A DNA stretch of 20,882 bases, taken from positions 9,031 to 29,912 of the forward strand of contig BFEA01000746.1 in the NCBI GenBank assembly GCA_003427395.1. The letters run 5' to 3'. Source of the DNA: Chara braunii. Taxonomy: Eukaryota; Streptophyta; Charophyceae; Charales; Characeae. The notes beneath the pieces were generated by a model, which made no database searches, was not told the DNA's origin, and saw nothing but the letters and a program-made list of their open reading frames with translations. Position numbers and translations under genes: made by a program. Below, piece after piece: positions 18,248 through 20,882 of the stretch (position 1 is its first letter; the number at the start of each line of letters is the position of its first letter).

Positions 18248-18300
18248 TCAGGTTGAAGAGTATAGTATTATAGTATTATCTATGCTCTTCAACGGCCTGA
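18248..18300. other. Long imperfect hairpin
   Basis: GTTGAAGAGTATAG (18252-18265) pairs with CTATGCTCTTCAAC (18280-18293), 13 of 14 by Watson-Crick pairing. The outer TCAGG/CCTGA (18248-18252 and 18296-18300) extends the stem. The loop is a short ATT repeat. Confidence 0.6.
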
Positions 18301-18518
18301 CCGGAAGAAGAAAAGCTAACTCACGTAATTGCTAGAGGAATGATCTTCCAAGCATTCTGGACTGAGGAAGAGGACAGAGAGTTGATGAGGGGGTTACTCA
18401 AATTTGGAATGACTGAGAACGGCCGTGATTGAGGTCAGATACGTTCAGCAGGGTGGTCCTGAGGTGAGCATGCCCTCAGTAGTTATTTGATCTGCGGAGT
18501 GTAGGGACGAAAGGTGGG

Positions 18519-18615
18519 CTGGAAAGGAAGGAGGGGGGGAGAGGGAGGAAGGAGGGGGAGAGGAAGGGAGGAGGAAGGAACTTCAAGGAAGCAAGCAGGC
18601 AAAGGAAGGAAGGAG
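18519..18615. repeat. Purine-rich low-complexity tract
   Basis: Almost uninterrupted G/A sequence built of GGAAGGAGGG-like units. Minus-strand frames here are long Pro/Ser/Leu runs created by the tract. Confidence 0.8.
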
Positions 18616-18699
18616 TGAAATTTGGGGCCAAGTGGTGAGTACGGTGATGGAAGCGTAAAGGGTAGTGGAAACCTGAAGCGAGAGGGGTGAGTGGTTTTT

Positions 18700-18718
18700 G
18701 GGGGGGGGGGGGGGGGGG
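18700..18718. repeat. Poly-G run (19 G)
   Basis: Nineteen consecutive G residues. True length is uncertain because homopolymers of this size are often miscounted in assemblies. Confidence 0.9.
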
Positions 18719-18813
18719 AATGGGTGAACACACGTAAGCTAAGTTAAGAGACAGAGCAGCAAGTGCCTCCGGAGTGGAGTGGTGGCGGCATTTGAAAACG
18801 TCACACATCCAGT

Positions 18814-18843
18814 GGGGTGGTGGGTTGGTGGGTTGGGGAGGGG
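18814..18843 (+). other. G-quadruplex-forming motif
   Basis: Five G-runs of three or four (18814-18817, 18822-18824, 18830-18832, 18835-18838, 18840-18843) are separated by loops of one to five bases, mostly T and G. This satisfies the usual quadruplex pattern. Confidence 0.7.
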
Positions 18844-18964
18844 TTGACGTAGAGGATCCCGACGTTTATTTCCCCCTGCCATCTCTCTGTCCCTGGTTTC
18901 ATCATCCGTTTGTCTGATCTTGTCTGTCTCACAGTGCCCGCGCTCAGCGAGAAGAAAAGACGAG

Positions 18965-18982
18965 TTTTTTTTTTTTTTTTTT
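18965..18982. repeat. Poly-T tract
   Basis: Eighteen T residues. On the minus strand this is a poly-A that could be the tail of a retroposed segment. Confidence 0.9.
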
Positions 18983-18984
18983 GG

Positions 18985-19415
18985 AAAGATTTTTCGGGGT
19001 AACTTTCCAGTGCTAATCACTTGATCGCAGACACGCCAAGCACTGCGTGGGTGGCGGCCATCTCCGAGTTTGGAAAGTTTTGGCCGTCACTCTTGGTTTT
19101 TGACTGGTGCGGCGTTAGCACCGCTGCTCAGAAGTTGGTGGGCGACGGGAGAAAATTGCTCTCGTTGCCGCACACTTCGCCACTGGTCAGTTGCAGGCGT
19201 CACACTCCTCCTTACCTCCATTCCTCATCTCTCTTTGGTTACTCCTTTGTGAACAGGGTACACCCTCCCAGGGACTCGCACATGTCCGATCGGCCATCGA
19301 GGGGACGTCTGGCTGGACCAGGGTGGTAAGTCAAGGGGTTGTTAGTAATTCTACTCTTTCTACTTGCATCCCCCTCCCTCCCCAAGCGCGGACCAACCCC
19401 CTCTTCCCCCCGCTG

Positions 19416-19416
<1 letters not shown>
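18985..19416. other. No gene recognised
   Basis: Unique-looking GC-rich sequence. A 102-aa plus frame (19021-19329) has no domain I recognise. Confidence 0.4.

Positions 19417-19470
<54 letters not shown>
19417..19470. repeat. (CT)n microsatellite
   Basis: Twenty-seven CT units without interruption, immediately followed by the first copy of an 83-bp duplicated unit. Confidence 0.97.
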
Positions 19471-19471
<1 letters not shown>

Positions 19472-19473
<2 letters not shown>

Positions 19474-19551
19474 CGTGTGTGTGCCTGTTGGCCTGGCTGG
19501 CTGCGCTAGAGAGCGCTGGTTCAGAGCAGGATCAACACTGGTCCAGGGCCA

Positions 19552-19639
<88 letters not shown>

Positions 19640-19717
19640 GTGTGAGGCTGTTGGCCTGGCTGGCTGCGCTAGAGAGCGCTGGTCCAGAGGAGGATCAACC
19701 CTGGTCCAGGGCCAGTG
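19472..19717. repeat. Compound tandem duplication: (CT)n plus 83-bp unit, twice
   Basis: The unit beginning TTCGTGTGTG and ending CTGGTCCAGGGCCAGTG occurs at 19472-19554 and 19635-19717 with 5 mismatches in 83 positions. Each copy is preceded by a long CT array, so the duplicated block is the microsatellite plus the unit, period 163. The unit contains CACTGG/CCAGTG and GCGCT/AGCGC stems. Confidence 0.9.
19555..19635. repeat. (TC)n microsatellite
   Basis: Eighty-one bases of pure TC/CT between the two 83-bp units. Confidence 0.97.
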
Positions 19718-19770
19718 TTTGAGCTCACGTCGAAGCTGGTGCCCAGCAAACGACAGGCGGAAGGAAGGCC

Positions 19771-20490
19771 ATGATCCGGCGGGTAGGTGGGGTAGTAGAA
19801 ACCGTTGTGTCGGATTTGCACGCGGCGCAGGGGACGACGAGGCACACTGTCGCACGTGTAGCACTCCCCGAATCTCTTACCGTCGTGCAGGTGGGAGCCA
19901 GACGGCGGCGGCAACTGCCATGGCCGTCGAACGCTGAAAGGCCACGTGTCGCATTGCCGTCCATCTTCTCTAAAGGTTGGCCATTCCTTCTCTATATGCA
20001 TTCAACTGGAGGACCGCCAGTGCGGAAGTTCGTCGAGGAGGCAGTGATGCAATCTCACCAGCGAATCGAATGCCGGACACTTGTCCGGAAATCTGGAGCG
20101 AAGGACTCTGACGCGCCACCACCGGGACTTCCCGCTGGCAAGCGCGAGCGTACCTCCCCCTCCTTGCGCAGCGGGGGGATCGTTTTGTCACCACGCAAAG
20201 TAGACGACGAGAGGAAGTTGCCAAGGGTGGAACGAGGAGGAGAATGGGAGGAGGAGGTGGAAGAGGTGGAGGAGGAGGGAGCTCAGGGAGAATGGTATCA
20301 TCATCATCATCATCATCAGCAGCAGCAAGCCCAATCGAGGCAGCAGCAGCGGGAAAAGTACGGACGCGACTTGCAGGAGCAGTTGCAAAGACATCAATCT
20401 CTGGAAAATTTGCTCCGTCGCCAAGTTCAAGACCTCAGTGCAAGGGTATGGAGCCTGTTACCATCTTCCCCCGAATGTTACGCACCCTGA
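19771..20490 (+). CDS. Weak candidate exon or ORF, 239 aa, low-complexity and coiled-coil-like C-terminus
   Basis: This is the longest frame not made by a CT repeat. Residues 1-150 are arginine- and proline-rich and unrecognised. An acidic EEEVEEVEEE stretch (about residues 160-170), a run of six His with Gln residues from in-frame CAT and CAG triplets (about 175-190), and a segment rich in Gln, Leu, Arg and Glu (about 193-228) follow; the last has the look of a short coiled coil. A GT near 20442 could be a splice donor. Against it: another frame over 20142-20504 is also open and low-complexity (poly-Gly, poly-Ser, poly-Ala), so the triplet repeats may keep both frames open by chance. No family is recognised. 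Confidence 0.2.
   Translation: MIRRVGGVVETVVSDLHAAQGTTRHTVARVALPESLTVVQVGARRRRQLPWPSNAERPRVALPSIFSKGWPFLLYMHSTGGPPVRKFVEEAVMQSHQRIECRTLVRKSGAKDSDAPPPGLPAGKRERTSPSLRSGGIVLSPRKVDDERKLPRVERGGEWEEEVEEVEEEGAQGEWYHHHHHHQQQQAQSRQQQREKYGRDLQEQLQRHQSLENLLRRQVQDLSARVWSLLPSSPECYAP
20299..20353. repeat. (CAT)n and (CAG)n triplet repeats
   Basis: About seven CAT/TCA triplets are followed by several CAG triplets, with a second short CAG run near 20340. They give His/Gln, Ser or Ala runs depending on frame. Confidence 0.8.
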
Positions 20491-20757
20491 TAAGGAATGT
20501 ATAGAAGCGATCTTTCTGGTCCGATAAACTCGTGCACACGATGCCAGGACGATCTAGTAAGGAAACGAGCGAGTGAACCAATGAAGGGATCAAACGAGAG
20601 ATCAAGTGGATTGAGCGAACGAACGAATGGGTGGGTTATCAATGCCGTACATCGTCAACCGTCAGTTCTTCCAACTGTTAGATCGTTCATTGCACGGATC
20701 GTGCGGGCACAGCAAAACAGCGTGCGCGGAAACACACCTACATGCAAACACGCATGC

Positions 20758-20760
<3 letters not shown>
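20491..20760. other. No gene seen
   Basis: Unique-looking sequence with a GAACGAACGAAT-type short repeat near 20615. Nothing else was noted. Confidence 0.45.

Positions 20761-20834
<74 letters not shown>
20761..20834. repeat. (GA)n microsatellite
   Basis: Thirty-seven uninterrupted GA units shortly before the contig end. Confidence 0.97.
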
Positions 20835-20837
<3 letters not shown>

Positions 20838-20844
20838 CTTACCC

Positions 20845-20882
20845 CTGTCTCTTATACACATCTAGATGTGTATAAGAGACAG
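20845..20882. other. Two inverted Tn5 mosaic-end adapter copies (sequencing artefact)
   Basis: CTGTCTCTTATACACATCT (20845-20863) abuts its exact reverse complement (20864-20882), forming a perfect 38-bp palindrome that ends the contig. This 19-mer is the engineered hybrid mosaic end used in tagmentation libraries. The natural IS50 outside and inside ends differ from it at several positions. It is residual adapter and not genome sequence. It also creates the spurious peptide ends MCIRDR, LIHI and LLYTSRCV in frames that run into it. Confidence 0.98.

Noticed and set aside
18476-18808. Proline/serine-rich minus-strand frames of 110 and 82 aa
   Set aside because: They are created by the purine tract and poly-G run, which read as Pro, Ser, Leu and Phe on the other strand.
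19191-19937. 248-aa and 93-aa frames with long Ser-Leu runs, and the matching Arg-Glu run on the minus strand
   Set aside because: They are translations of the (CT)n arrays, which stay open in several frames on both strands.
20497-20875. Frames at the contig end, including those ending or starting in MCIRDR, LIHI and LLYTSRCV
   Set aside because: They translate the (GA)n array and the mosaic-end adapter.

Overview
This is a repeat-dominated, apparently non-coding stretch of a eukaryotic nuclear genome. The evidence is long (CT)n, (GA)n, (AT)n and homopolymer microsatellites, tRNA-derived SINE-like heads with A and B boxes, foldback or MITE-like inverted repeats, a satellite-type tandem array, and no long conserved open reading frame, operon or ribosome-binding pattern. 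A large plant, algal or invertebrate genome would fit; the sequence alone does not decide between them. I recognise no protein family anywhere in the window.

Layout. 1-640: poly-A and (CAA)n at the contig edge, then two tRNA-like SINE heads on opposite strands and small hairpins. 975-1262 and 5385-5675: two diverged direct copies of a ~290-bp repeat about 4.4 kb apart. Between them lie a ~122-bp tandem array with dimeric organisation (about 2500-3095) and a series of hairpins with a conserved AAACTTAT-type loop and stems that change together (3369-4162). 6360-7890: AT-rich, with a 63-bp-arm inverted repeat and a second hairpin series with a different loop (7300-7885). Part of this second locus is an inverted, diverged copy of part of the first. 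7890-14100: AT-rich and mostly featureless apart from a ~450-bp nested inverted-repeat element (12530-12979) and a ~150-bp tandem duplication. From about 14100 base composition becomes clearly more GC-rich: a 122-bp tandem duplication, a foldback with two gap-free 64-bp arms inside direct repeats, another tRNA-like SINE head, short inverted repeats, G-rich tracts, and a compound (CT)n/83-bp tandem duplication. 19771-20490 holds the only reading frame with any coding look, and it is weak.

The last 38 bases are two abutting 19-bp copies of the engineered Tn5 mosaic end, a library-preparation artefact and not genome sequence. The best candidate for something undescribed is the pair of hairpin series at 3.4-4.2 kb and 7.3-7.9 kb, where loop sequence is conserved while stem sequence varies and stays complementary.
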